This document shows positions 16,191-24,831 of a stretch of DNA of 64,000 bases, one piece after another. Source of the DNA: Dehalococcoidia bacterium. GTDB taxonomy: Bacteria; Chloroflexota; Dehalococcoidia; Tepidiformales; Tepidiformaceae. Each line of letters begins with the position of its first letter. Position 1 is the stretch's first letter. A program made the translations under genes and the position numbers. The notes beneath the pieces are model-generated. The model was not told the origin of the DNA. It was given only the letters and a program-made list of their open reading frames with translations, and searched no databases. The stretch lies in contig JADLBC010000019.1 of the NCBI GenBank assembly GCA_020847985.1, forward strand, positions 23,095 to 87,094, read 5' to 3'.

Positions 16191-16844
16191 TTGGAACTGC
16201 CGCTCTTTCCCTTGCGAACGGTGCTCTTCCCGGGGATGCCCCTCCCCTTGCAGGTGTTCGAGGAGCGTTACAAGGCGATGACGCGCGAACTGCTCGCGAG
16301 CGACGGCCGCTTCGGCGTCCTGCTCATTCGCGAAGGCGGCGAAGTTGGGGGCGGCGCGGTCCCGTTCACCGTGGGCACCACGGCCCGCATCGAGGAATGG
16401 AAGGAGCTGCCCAACGGGCGCTATGTGCTCACGGCGCGCGGCGAACGGCGCTTCCGGCTGAAGGAGCTGCTCGCCCCCCGGCCCTACCCGTTCGGCGAGA
16501 TTGAGCTCTTCGACGACACCTCCTGGGAGCGTTCTGGCGAACTCGAGGCGGCACTCGGGCGCGTGCGGGCGGAGTTCCCCGAGTACTTCCAGCTGGCGCT
16601 TTCGCTCACGGGGCAATGGGCGCGGGGCATGCGCCTGCCGCGCGCGCCCCATGCGCTGGTCGACTTCCTCGCCCCGTGGCTCCAGGCCGATGAGCCGGTC
16701 CGCTACGGGCTCCTCGAGCCGCGGGATGCGCTCTCCCGCGTGCTCGCGCTGGAGGAACTGCTGGGCACGCTGCTTCAGCGCGCCCGCCGGGATGTCCGTG
16801 CCCACCGGCTGCAGAAGTATCGCGGATTCGCCTGCGGCAACTGA
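16191..16844 (+). CDS. Lon N-terminal (LAN) domain protein
   Basis: The probable start is TTG 16191, which follows GGGAG at a suitable distance and gives a 217-residue protein beginning with the typical LELPLFPLRTVLFPGMPLPL. An upstream ATG would overlap the previous gene. The rest (VFEERYKAMTRELL, FGVLLIREG, LTARGERRFRL) fits the substrate-binding domain of Lon protease standing alone, without ATPase or protease parts. Such proteins are common and probably bind peptides or proteins, but the role is not settled. Confidence 0.85.
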   Translation: MELPLFPLRTVLFPGMPLPLQVFEERYKAMTRELLASDGRFGVLLIREGGEVGGGAVPFTVGTTARIEEWKELPNGRYVLTARGERRFRLKELLAPRPYPFGEIELFDDTSWERSGELEAALGRVRAEFPEYFQLALSLTGQWARGMRLPRAPHALVDFLAPWLQADEPVRYGLLEPRDALSRVLALEELLGTLLQRARRDVRAHRLQKYRGFACGN

Positions 16845-16990
16845 CAGTCCTCTCGCTGCGAGACCGCTGCGACATCCAGCCCCCGGCCTGTTTCGAACGC
16901 GCTCGCAGCCGCTTCCTACGGTGGTCGCAGCGGCCCGAGTATCCAGCGCCGGAGCACTCCGGGGCTGCGGGCCGGTTCGGAGGAGCGCCC

Positions 16991-18019
16991 GTGACCGCTG
17001 CCAATCGACGCCCCCACCTGCTCGCCTGGGCGATCGGCCTCCTCACCGTGGCGGTGGGACTGTGGGCCATTGTTTCCCCCGCGCGACACGCGCACGCGCA
17101 GGCCCCCGCCAGCCTCACCGTCATCCTCGATACACGCCCCGATACGCCGGACGACGTCGCCTTCACCACCGAAGGCGATGGGCTCGGGCCGTTCGTGCTC
17201 GACGATGACGCCGACCCGGTCCACACGAACCGCGTCGTCATCCCCGGGCTCGCGGCGGGCAGCTACAGCATCGCCGGCGGCGAACTCCCCGGGTGGAACG
17301 TGACCGTGAGCTGCGACACCGCGGGCCTCGCGGGAAGCCAGGGTGCAACCGTGCGGATCGCGGTGGGCGAGGGCGACAACGCCACCTGCCGCTACATCTA
17401 CGAACGCTCCAGTCTCCCGGCCGGGTCCGCGACGCCACCCGTGGCCGTGGCAGCCACGCCGCAGGCGCAGGTCGCAAGCGGGGCCATCGCGATCGCCGTG
17501 AGCGCGCCTGGCGGGGCGCCATCGCGGGCCTTCGTGACGACGGCCCTGGGCGGCATCGGTTTCGAACTCGACGGTGATGACGCCACGGCACTCCCGTCCC
17601 GCACGATGTTCCCGGCGCTTCCCGCCGGGACGTACCGGGTGGAGTTGCTCGACAGCGCCGGGCTCGTGCTCGCGAACGTGACCTGCGAGACCGGCACTTC
17701 GCTCGTGAGTGTTGCCAGCCGAAGCGTGGATGTGGTGGTCGGCGCGGGCGAGACCGTCGCGTGTACCTTCGAACTGACGGACGGACGGGCAGTCGCGAAT
17801 CCGCCGGCGGCGGTGAGTGCGGAGACCCCGCCCGCTGCATCGCCGACGGCCACCGCCGCAGCGGCCTCGACGCCGGATTCGCGATCCCAGGGCGCGCCGC
17901 TGCCGCCGCGGACGGGCACGGGCAGGCAGTCGGATGGGCTCCGCCTCGCGGCCGTGCTCGCGACGATCGGAGCGATGCTCGCGGGCGCGTCGGCGGCGTT
18001 CCTCGGCCCGCGCCGGTAA
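16991..18019 (+). CDS. Surface protein with sorting-like LPPRTG C-terminus
   Basis: This protein has 342 residues, from GTG 16991 behind GGAGGA. A signal peptide (LLAWAIGLLTVAVGLWAIV, then AHAQA) precedes two similar beta-rich segments (about 41-140 and 160-260). Each ends with a C-rich pattern of the type GWNVTVSCDTAG and VVVGAGETVACTFEL, suggesting prealbumin or SpaA-like folds. A low-complexity Ala/Pro/Thr spacer follows. The end is LPPRTGTG (about 304-311), a hydrophobic stretch and RR. This resembles a cell-wall sorting signal, but the fit to LPxTG is inexact and no sortase gene is nearby. Confidence 0.75.
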   Translation: MTAANRRPHLLAWAIGLLTVAVGLWAIVSPARHAHAQAPASLTVILDTRPDTPDDVAFTTEGDGLGPFVLDDDADPVHTNRVVIPGLAAGSYSIAGGELPGWNVTVSCDTAGLAGSQGATVRIAVGEGDNATCRYIYERSSLPAGSATPPVAVAATPQAQVASGAIAIAVSAPGGAPSRAFVTTALGGIGFELDGDDATALPSRTMFPALPAGTYRVELLDSAGLVLANVTCETGTSLVSVASRSVDVVVGAGETVACTFELTDGRAVANPPAAVSAETPPAASPTATAAAASTPDSRSQGAPLPPRTGTGRQSDGLRLAAVLATIGAMLAGASAAFLGPRR

Positions 18020-18031
18020 ACTGACGCTCCC

Positions 18032-19630
18032 CTACGGGTCGATGAGCACGCCCGGGTTGAGGATGCCCGCGGGGTCGACCGCCTTCTTCGCCGCGCGCAA
18101 CGCCTCGGTGAACGGCCCCGGGCGCTGGATGTCGTACCACGGGCGATGGTCGCGGCCAACGGCGTGGTGATGCGTGATCGTCCCGCCGTTCGCCATCACG
18201 GCGTCGGAGGCGGCCTTCTTGAGTTCGCCCCACATCTCCAGCTCGGCGCCCGGGCGGCCAAGCCCCTGGAACGTGTAGTAGGGTGCCGGGCCATCGGTGT
18301 AGACATGGGTAAACCGGCAACTCAACGTGCCGCCGCCGCAAACACGCTGCAGAGCGTCGCGAACGGCCTCGCGTACGGCGGCATCGAAGGCGGGCCAGCG
18401 GTCCCAGGTGATGGCGGTCTCGAAGGTGTCGCCCACGATCCCGAGGCCGGCCGTGAGGTTGCGCCCGTAGGGGCCCCGCACGAACGAGTTGCGCCATTCG
18501 CCCACCGCGCCCTGGCGCCCGACGCCCTCTTTCGAGCCGTCGCTGACGATCACCTGGTCATCGGCGACCTGGCCCCCGGCTTCGCGCGCGATCCGCACCG
18601 CCTCCGCGATGAACGGGCCCTGGGGGACGTCCGCGGATTCGAAACCGAGGATGAGGAGTGCCTGCTCGCCGCTGAGGCCGGCCGCGTTCCCTGCCTCCAC
18701 CGGGTCGAGCACGCGGCAGTTCGCGGGCCAGAGTTTCGCCTGCACCACGAGCCGCGCGGCCTCGGAAGCGGACGCGAACGTCGGGAAGGTCACGCCCGCC
18801 GAGGCGCGATACACGGGCCGGGCCTGCAGGCGCATCCACGCTTCGGTGATGACGCCGAGGATGCCTTCGCTGCCGAGCACCATCCGGTCGGGGCTCGGGC
18901 CCGCACCGCTCCCGGGCAGCCGCCGCGACTCCCAGATGCCCGCCGGGGTCACCATCCGGACCGACTCCACGAAGTCGTCGATGTGCGTGTGATTCGTCGC
19001 GTAGTGCCCGCCCGAGCGCGTCGCGATCCAGCCGCCGAGCGTCGACCATTCGAAGCTCTGCGGGTAGTGGCGAAGGGTGAGGCCGTGCGGGCGAAGCTGG
19101 TCCTCCAGCGCGGGCCCGAGAACGCCCGCCTGGATGCGCGCGGCCCGCGAGGCCTGGTCGATTTCAAGCACGCGGTCGAGCCGCCCGAGGTCGAGCGAAA
19201 GCACACGGTCGGCCGCATCCGGAGCCTCGACGCCTCCGACGACGGATGAGCCGCCGCCGTAGGTCATGACGGTCGTCCCGGTTTCGCCCGCCCACTCCAG
19301 CGCGGCGACGACTTCGGCCTCGGTCGTCGGGAAGGCGACCACATCCGGCGGGTTCGGGAAGTCGCAGTGGAAGGCGCGAATGGTGTCGCGATAGCTCTTG
19401 CCGTAGGCGTGCGAAGCGCGTTCGTGGGCATCGGTCGACATGATCGCGGCGAGGGCCGCGGGCGGCTGGATGCGCGGCGCGCGAAGGTCCAGGCTGGCAT
19501 CGGTGGGCACCGGCGGCGAAACGAGCTCGACGCCATACCGCTTCGATGCCCGTTCGGCGGCCTGTGCGCGCTGTTCGGCGGTGGGTTCGTCGCTTTCGAG
19601 CCCCCAGCCCCAGAAGCTACGACGAGACAT
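18032..19630 (-). CDS. FAD-linked oxidase resembling alkyldihydroxyacetonephosphate synthase
   Basis: This 532-residue protein starts at ATG 19630 behind GGAGGG. It is a VAO/PCMH-type flavoprotein. The FAD loop YGGGSSVVGGVEA lies near residue 150, TLGGWIATRSGGHYATNHTH near 220, and the C-terminal HHHAVGRDHRPW near 500. These match alkyl-DHAP synthase (AGPS) better than lactate or glycolate oxidases. AGPS replaces the acyl chain of acyl-DHAP with an ether-linked alkyl chain. Bacterial relatives are often only called FAD-binding oxidoreductases, so ether-lipid synthesis is an inference. It is convergent with the surface-protein gene. Confidence 0.85.
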   Translation of the reverse strand: MSRRSFWGWGLESDEPTAEQRAQAAERASKRYGVELVSPPVPTDASLDLRAPRIQPPAALAAIMSTDAHERASHAYGKSYRDTIRAFHCDFPNPPDVVAFPTTEAEVVAALEWAGETGTTVMTYGGGSSVVGGVEAPDAADRVLSLDLGRLDRVLEIDQASRAARIQAGVLGPALEDQLRPHGLTLRHYPQSFEWSTLGGWIATRSGGHYATNHTHIDDFVESVRMVTPAGIWESRRLPGSGAGPSPDRMVLGSEGILGVITEAWMRLQARPVYRASAGVTFPTFASASEAARLVVQAKLWPANCRVLDPVEAGNAAGLSGEQALLILGFESADVPQGPFIAEAVRIAREAGGQVADDQVIVSDGSKEGVGRQGAVGEWRNSFVRGPYGRNLTAGLGIVGDTFETAITWDRWPAFDAAVREAVRDALQRVCGGGTLSCRFTHVYTDGPAPYYTFQGLGRPGAELEMWGELKKAASDAVMANGGTITHHHAVGRDHRPWYDIQRPGPFTEALRAAKKAVDPAGILNPGVLIDP

Positions 19631-19737
19631 GGCGCCCTCCGGCCGCGGTGGCGGCGGCCGCAATCCTACGCGCTGGCGGGAGGGGCCGTCGCCGGTTGGC
19701 TTCAACAAAGGGCGCGATGGGGTACCCTGTACGTTCC

Positions 19738-21465
19738 ATGGCCGACGCACGCGATATCCGCCAGCACCTCGAATCGCTCGTCACCGGCGCCGTCCGCGCC
19801 GCGGTGGCAGCGGGCGAACTGCCCGATGTAGCCCTCCCGGGGGCTACCATCGAGCGCCCGAAGGACGCCGCGAACGGCGACTACGCCAGTTCGCTGCCCC
19901 TGCGGCTCGCGCGCGCGGCGATGAAGCCGCCGCTGACCATCGCCGAAGTGCTCGTTCGCCACCTCCCGGCGGATTCGGCCATCGAAGTGCCCGAGGCCGT
20001 GCCGCCGGGCTTCATCAACTTCCGCCTGTCGAACGCCTTCCTCCAGTCACAGGTCGAATGGGTGATCGCGACCGGGGAGCGGTACGCCGACCTCACCATC
20101 GGCGCGGGGAAGAAGGCGCAGGTCGAGTTCGTCTCCGCGAACCCCACCGGGCCGCTGCACGTCGGTAACGGGCGCGGCGCGGCCATCGGCGACGCGCTCG
20201 CGGAGGCGCTGGCCGCGGCCGGCTACGTGGTCGAGCGCGAGTATTACGTCAATGACGCCGGCACCCAGACGGATTCGTTCGGCGAGACGCTCTACGCGCG
20301 CTACCAGCAGCTTTTTGGCCGCGCCGTGGACATCCCCAAGGATGGCTACCCGGGCCACTACATGGTCGACCTGGCCGAGCAGCTCAAGGCGCGGGAGGCG
20401 GACGCGTACCTGCGCCCCGAGGGCGACGCGGCCCCCGCACGCCTCACCGAAGTCGGCATCGAGCTCATGGTCGCGAACATCCGCCAGACGCTCTCGGCCT
20501 TCGGCGTGCGTTACGACCGCTGGTTCAGCGAGAAATCGCTGTACGGGCCCTCCGGCGCCTATGACGAGGCGATGGCGCTGCTCATGCGCAACGGCCAGCT
20601 CGTCGACCGCGAAGGTGCGCGCTGGTTCACGAGCAGCGACCTCGGCGAGGACAAGGACAACGTCGTGGTGCGCTCGGACGGGCGCCCCACGTACTACGCG
20701 AGCGACATCGCCTACCACTTCGACAAGTTCGTGAAGCGCGGTTTCAGCCTCGTCATCGATGTCTGGGGAGCCGACCACCACGGCCACGTTTCGCGGCTCA
20801 AGACGGCGACGGGCGCCGTGGGCGGCGATGCCGACGGCCTCCACGTGCTCCTCTACCAACTCGTCGTGCTCAAGCGCGCGGGCGAGGTCGTGCGGCTTTC
20901 GAAGCGCAGCGGCGAAATCATCACCCTCGACGAATTGGTCGAAGAGGTCGGCGCGGATGCCGCGCGCTTCTTCTTCCTCCTTCGCTCGCCCGGCGCCCAG
21001 ATGGAGTTCGACCTCGACCTGGCAAAGAAGCAGTCGAACGAGAATCCGGTGTTTTATGTGCAGTATGCGCACGCCCGACTGGCCGGCATCTTGCGGCGCG
21101 CCGCCGACCAGGGTCTCTCGCCCGAGGGTGGCGATGTCGCCCTGCTGACCCGCCCGCACGAACTCGCGCTCGTACGCGAGATGATGCGTCTGTCCGAAGT
21201 CATTCAGATCACGGCCACGACCTTCGAGCCGCAGCACCTGCCGCACTATGCGATGTCGCTCGCGACGGCCTTTCACGCCTTCAACGACGCCTTCAAGGTC
21301 CAGAACGACTCGTCGCTGAAGGTGCTCACCGAGGACGAGGCCCTTTCGCGCGCGCGGCTACGGCTCGTGCAGGCCGCGAAGGTCAGCCTCGCGCGCGTGC
21401 TCGGCATCATGGGCATGTCGGCACCCGACCGGATGGACCGCGCCGAAACGGCAATCGAGGGCTAA
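19738..21465 (+). CDS. argS: Arginine--tRNA ligase
   Basis: This 575-residue class I synthetase has the ATG at 19738, which gives the proper N-terminal Add-1 domain (DIRQHLESLVTGAVRAAV). The HIGH motif is NPTGPLHVGNGRG (about residues 137-149). The KMSK position reads VRLSKRSGE (about 386-394), acceptable for ArgRS. The C-terminal DALR anticodon-binding domain begins near residue 460. The last 108 bases overlap the convergent DUF429 gene. Confidence 0.96.
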   Translation: MADARDIRQHLESLVTGAVRAAVAAGELPDVALPGATIERPKDAANGDYASSLPLRLARAAMKPPLTIAEVLVRHLPADSAIEVPEAVPPGFINFRLSNAFLQSQVEWVIATGERYADLTIGAGKKAQVEFVSANPTGPLHVGNGRGAAIGDALAEALAAAGYVVEREYYVNDAGTQTDSFGETLYARYQQLFGRAVDIPKDGYPGHYMVDLAEQLKAREADAYLRPEGDAAPARLTEVGIELMVANIRQTLSAFGVRYDRWFSEKSLYGPSGAYDEAMALLMRNGQLVDREGARWFTSSDLGEDKDNVVVRSDGRPTYYASDIAYHFDKFVKRGFSLVIDVWGADHHGHVSRLKTATGAVGGDADGLHVLLYQLVVLKRAGEVVRLSKRSGEIITLDELVEEVGADAARFFFLLRSPGAQMEFDLDLAKKQSNENPVFYVQYAHARLAGILRRAADQGLSPEGGDVALLTRPHELALVREMMRLSEVIQITATTFEPQHLPHYAMSLATAFHAFNDAFKVQNDSSLKVLTEDEALSRARLRLVQAAKVSLARVLGIMGMSAPDRMDRAETAIEG

Positions 21466-22203
21466 GCCGGGGACGGCAACGTAGCCGGTCAGCCCCTCGC
21501 CGAGCACATCCCCCGTCCGCATGCCGTCCCGCCACGCCCGCAGCGCCGCGAGCATGCACGTGACCGCGTCGAGGCGGTCCTCCAGCTGCTTGAGGGCGCG
21601 CCCTTTCGCGTTCGTGGCATCGGGCGCGAGGTCCGCGGCTAGCGGGAGAACCAGTTCGGGGGCGAAGGCATCGAGGGCGCCGCGCAGGTAGCGCTGCAGT
21701 TCACGCAGCCCCTCGCGGCAGCCCGCGACCTTCCACCGCGGCTTCCGTTTGTAGCGAATGCGCTCCTTGAGTTCGAACCAGCAAACGTGGAGGGCGTGCG
21801 GGTAGACCTCGAAGGCGAAGCGGCCCGCGGCCCCTCGGGTCACGGCGAGCGGGTCGAGCGAAAAACCAGCCGCGGCCAGTGCCTCCGCCAGGCGAGGCCC
21901 GGCGTCGCGCCCGGTGGTTCGTAGCAGTTCGGCATCGGCGGAGTGCGCGCTCGCCTTGTAGCGGCCGAAATGGCGACCGACCTCGCGCTCGGCGGTCCGG
22001 TCCGGTCCCACGAGCAGGGGCGCGTCGATAGTGGCCACGACGTCCCGGCCGAGTGCGAGAAGCAGGTCCCGCAGTTCGTCTGTTTCCACCGGCCGGGCGT
22101 CGCAACACACAAACTCCAGGCGGCCCGGCTCACCCCGGACGATGCAGATGCCGGAGTCGTTCGCGCGCGTCCAGGCGAGGTCGATCCCGGCGAAGGCAGG
22201 CAC
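21358..22203 (-). CDS. DUF429 protein (predicted RNase H-like fold)
   Basis: GTG 22203 gives 281 residues starting PAFAGIDLAWTRANDSGIC, the first strand of the fold with its acidic residue. VVATIDAPLLV (about 57-67), a basic RYKASAHSADAE segment, FEVYPHALHVCWF and RLDAVTCMLAALRAW are the other family blocks. DUF429 is a predicted nuclease-like family without a settled function. The family normally ends near GYVAVP, but this frame runs on about 30 residues into antisense argS, giving a 108-base convergent overlap. Confidence 0.8.
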   Translation of the reverse strand: MPAFAGIDLAWTRANDSGICIVRGEPGRLEFVCCDARPVETDELRDLLLALGRDVVATIDAPLLVGPDRTAEREVGRHFGRYKASAHSADAELLRTTGRDAGPRLAEALAAAGFSLDPLAVTRGAAGRFAFEVYPHALHVCWFELKERIRYKRKPRWKVAGCREGLRELQRYLRGALDAFAPELVLPLAADLAPDATNAKGRALKQLEDRLDAVTCMLAALRAWRDGMRTGDVLGEGLTGYVAVPGLALDCRFGAVHPVGCRHAHDAEHAREADLRGLHEP

Positions 22204-22248
22204 CGCGCGAGTGTAGCGCCGTCCCCCGGGGGGTGGCACGATGCCCGC

Positions 22249-22875
22249 ATGGCCGACGTCATTCCCGAAATCGCCAACCGCCGCGCGCGCCGCGCCTTCG
22301 CCAATCGGCCGGTGCCGGGGGAGCTGCTGGATGCGCTCTGGGAAGCGGCGGGGCTGGCCCCGAGCCACGGCAACACTCAGCCCGCCCGCATTCTCGTCGC
22401 GCGGGACCCGGTGGTGCGCGAGCGGCTGTTCGCGGCCTGCTCGCCCGGGAACCGGAACTGGGCCGGCGCCGCCCCGGTGCTCGCCGCCGTGTGCTCCGAC
22501 AGCGACCAGGAGACGCCGCAGACGAACAGCGACGGCACGACGCGCGACCTTGGGGCGTTCTGCGCGGGCATTGTGCTCGGCAACGTGCTGGCCCAGGCGA
22601 CGGGCAGCGGGCTCATCGTGCATCCCATGGCGGGCTTCGATGAACCGGCGGTGCGCGCGGCCTTCGAAGCACCCGCCAACGTACGCGTGCACGTCGTCAT
22701 CGCCATCGGCTTCGAAGGAGACCCGATGCAGCTTCCCGAGGACCTCCGCGCGAAGGAGACCGCGCCCCAGGTTCGCCTCCCGGCGGACATCTTCGTGGCC
22801 GAGGACCGCTGGACCGCCCGCAACGCCACGACGTGGAGGCAATACCGCGACTCGCTGCCGGGCGGGCGAACGTGA
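22249..22875 (+). CDS. Nitroreductase-family protein
   Basis: This 208-residue FMN-type oxidoreductase begins with the typical IANRRARRAFANRPVPGELLDALWEAAGLAPSHGN-like block (flavin-binding Arg and Ser residues 10-45). It continues with AGIVLGNVLAQATGSGLIVHPMAGFD and VHVVIAIGF. The substrate is unknown; members reduce nitro compounds, quinones or other acceptors with NAD(P)H. The GTG of the next gene overlaps its stop (GTGA), so the two are translated together. Confidence 0.88.
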   Translation: MADVIPEIANRRARRAFANRPVPGELLDALWEAAGLAPSHGNTQPARILVARDPVVRERLFAACSPGNRNWAGAAPVLAAVCSDSDQETPQTNSDGTTRDLGAFCAGIVLGNVLAQATGSGLIVHPMAGFDEPAVRAAFEAPANVRVHVVIAIGFEGDPMQLPEDLRAKETAPQVRLPADIFVAEDRWTARNATTWRQYRDSLPGGRT

Positions 22876-23687
22876 CGCATCCGCCGCTGCCGCGATCGAC
22901 ATCCGCATGGGAGCCGCTGGAGGTGGCACGGCGCTGCGCCGCCGCCGCGCGCGGCATCATTCGCGACGCGTACGGGCGTTCCGCGGTGACGGCTGTGAAG
23001 GGCCGGGGGAACATCGCCACCGAAGCTGACAGCGCCGTCGAGGCCGAGGTCACGCGCATCCTTCGCGCCGAATATCCCGGGCACGCCATCCTGAGCGAGG
23101 AGACCGCCGGGGAGACGCGATCGGACGGCTGGATGTGGGTCTGTGACCCGATCGACGGCACGAAGAACTTCTCGCGCGGGATCCCCCACTTCGCGTTCTC
23201 AATCGCGCTCTGCTTCAACTCCGGGCCCGTGGTCGCGCTCACCGAGCACCCGCTGCTGGGGGACGAGTTCGCGGCGGTCGCGGGCGGAGGGGCCACCCTG
23301 AATGGTCACGCCATGCGCGTCACGGACGTGGCCACCGTGCGTGAGGGCGTGGTCGCCCTCGACCTTGGCTACGACGACGGGCGCGCCGCGCGGCAACTCC
23401 AGACCGCGCTCCACCTTTGGCCGGGGATGCAGGGGCTGCGGATCACGGGCTCGGCCGCGTTGGGATTCGCCTACGCCGCGGCCGGCCGCTGGGACCTCTA
23501 CGCGCACCTGAACCTTGAGGCGTGGGACATCGCCGCCGGCATCCTGCTGGTGCGCGAAGCCGGCGGTGTGGTGACGGCGCGCGATGGCACCCCCGCGACG
23601 CTCTTCTGCGGCGCCGCCGTGGCCGGGACGCCGGGCGCGCACGCCGACTTCATGGCACTCGCGGGGGGGCTGCCCTGGGAAGCATAA
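22872..23687 (+). CDS. Inositol monophosphatase-family phosphatase
   Basis: This protein has 271 residues from GTG 22872, which overlaps the previous stop. The metal-dependent phosphatase motifs are complete: LSEET (first metal Glu residues), CDPIDGTKNF (about 96-105) and EAWDIAAGILLVREAGG near residue 216. The family covers inositol-1-phosphatase, histidinol-phosphatase (HisN) and related activities, and the sequence alone does not decide between them. Confidence 0.88.
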   Translation: MTHPPLPRSTSAWEPLEVARRCAAAARGIIRDAYGRSAVTAVKGRGNIATEADSAVEAEVTRILRAEYPGHAILSEETAGETRSDGWMWVCDPIDGTKNFSRGIPHFAFSIALCFNSGPVVALTEHPLLGDEFAAVAGGGATLNGHAMRVTDVATVREGVVALDLGYDDGRAARQLQTALHLWPGMQGLRITGSAALGFAYAAAGRWDLYAHLNLEAWDIAAGILLVREAGGVVTARDGTPATLFCGAAVAGTPGAHADFMALAGGLPWEA

Positions 23688-23722
23688 TCACCACGAGCGG
23701 ATGGGGTCCCCCGAGGTAACGC

Positions 23723-23956
23723 ATGCTCATCGTCCTGCCGTCGATCGTGTCGGGCATCGGGCTCGCGTTCGTGCTCGCGGCCATCCTCGTAAACAACCAG
23801 ATCCTGCAAGACGCGTTCTTCTGCATCGGCGCGACGATGCTCTGGGCCGACTTTTTTGTCACCATGGCGATCTTCCGGCACTCCATGCGGAGCCTCGACC
23901 AGCGGCTCGCGCGGCTCGAAACGCGTCTCCCCGGCAGTCAGAGCGCGGACAGGTAG
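23723..23956 (+). CDS. Small two-segment membrane protein
   Basis: This 77-residue protein has hydrophobic segments at about 3-23 and 30-50, followed by a charged tail with coiled-coil character (RHSMRSLDQRLARLETRLP). It starts at ATG 23723 behind CCGAGGTAACGC. The 3' end overlaps the convergent UbiA gene by 19 bases. No family is recognised. Confidence 0.6.
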   Translation: MLIVLPSIVSGIGLAFVLAAILVNNQILQDAFFCIGATMLWADFFVTMAIFRHSMRSLDQRLARLETRLPGSQSADR

Positions 23957-24831
23957 ACGAGCGCGAGCGCGGCGCCGCTCGCCACGAACACGCCGAAGAG
24001 CCCATCGCGGCCGAAGAAGCGCGCCGCACGCGGGACAAGCAGCATTGCCACCACGGCGACGAGCGCGCATAGCAACGCACGGCCCCCTTCGCCCGCGAAC
24101 GCGAGCGTGACCGTCGCCACCGAGGCTGCCAGCCCGAACGCGGCGATGCCGGCCAGCGCGGCCCTGCGCGCACCGAGCCGCTGTGCGAGGCCATCCACGC
24201 CGGCGGTGCGCTCATCGGCCGCCCCGGGCGCCTGGTTCACCAGGTAGATCGCGCAGCCGAGGAGCATGCCAGCGGGCATGGCCGCCCAGAGCAGCCCATC
24301 CCATTCGCCCGCGGCGGACCACACCCACGCCGGGATCAGCGGCACCGCGACCGCGAGCGGCAGGAACGCGAAGGCCGTCCGTTTGAGCGAGAGGTCGTAC
24401 ACGAGCCCGCAGGCCAGCCCCGCGATGCCAATCAGCCACGGCCCGAGGTCCAGCGTCGAGGTGAGCGCCATCCCGCCCGCTGCCGCCCCGGTCGCGACAA
24501 GGCGCACGGTGCGTGCCGAAAGGGCCCCGCGCGCGAGCGGCTTCCACGGCTTCGAACGGCGATCGAGGTCGATGTCGGCCAGGTCGTTCGCGGCGCCGAT
24601 GGCGAACTGGTAGAGGAGCATGCCGATGCCCAGCTGCGCGGCCCGGGCCGCCCGGTCCGCGCCGCCCGCGAAGGGCACGAGCGCGGCCGTGAGCGCCGCC
24701 ACGGCGATGGATGGAAACGGATGCACGAGCCGCCAGAGCGCCACGGGTGCGGGCATCGGCGCGAGCACGGGAGGAGCCAGAGGCGGCGCCTTCGCCGTGC
24801 CGGGCCGCGGCCGCCGCTTCGACCGGCTCAC
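23938..24831 (-). CDS. UbiA-family prenyltransferase
   Basis: This protein has 297 residues from GTG 24831, which overlaps the GlcD-like stop (GTGA); an internal ATG at about residue 20 is also possible. It is an integral membrane protein with about eight hydrophobic helices. The prenyl-diphosphate/Mg2+ motif NDLADIDLDR (near residue 80) and the second motif YDLSLKRT (near 160) are clear. Members attach prenyl chains to quinone precursors, haem, chlorophyll or sugars. No quinone or haem gene is adjacent, so the acceptor is unknown. Confidence 0.87.
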   Translation of the reverse strand: MSRSKRRPRPGTAKAPPLAPPVLAPMPAPVALWRLVHPFPSIAVAALTAALVPFAGGADRAARAAQLGIGMLLYQFAIGAANDLADIDLDRRSKPWKPLARGALSARTVRLVATGAAAGGMALTSTLDLGPWLIGIAGLACGLVYDLSLKRTAFAFLPLAVAVPLIPAWVWSAAGEWDGLLWAAMPAGMLLGCAIYLVNQAPGAADERTAGVDGLAQRLGARRAALAGIAAFGLAASVATVTLAFAGEGGRALLCALVAVVAMLLVPRAARFFGRDGLFGVFVASGAALALVYLSAL

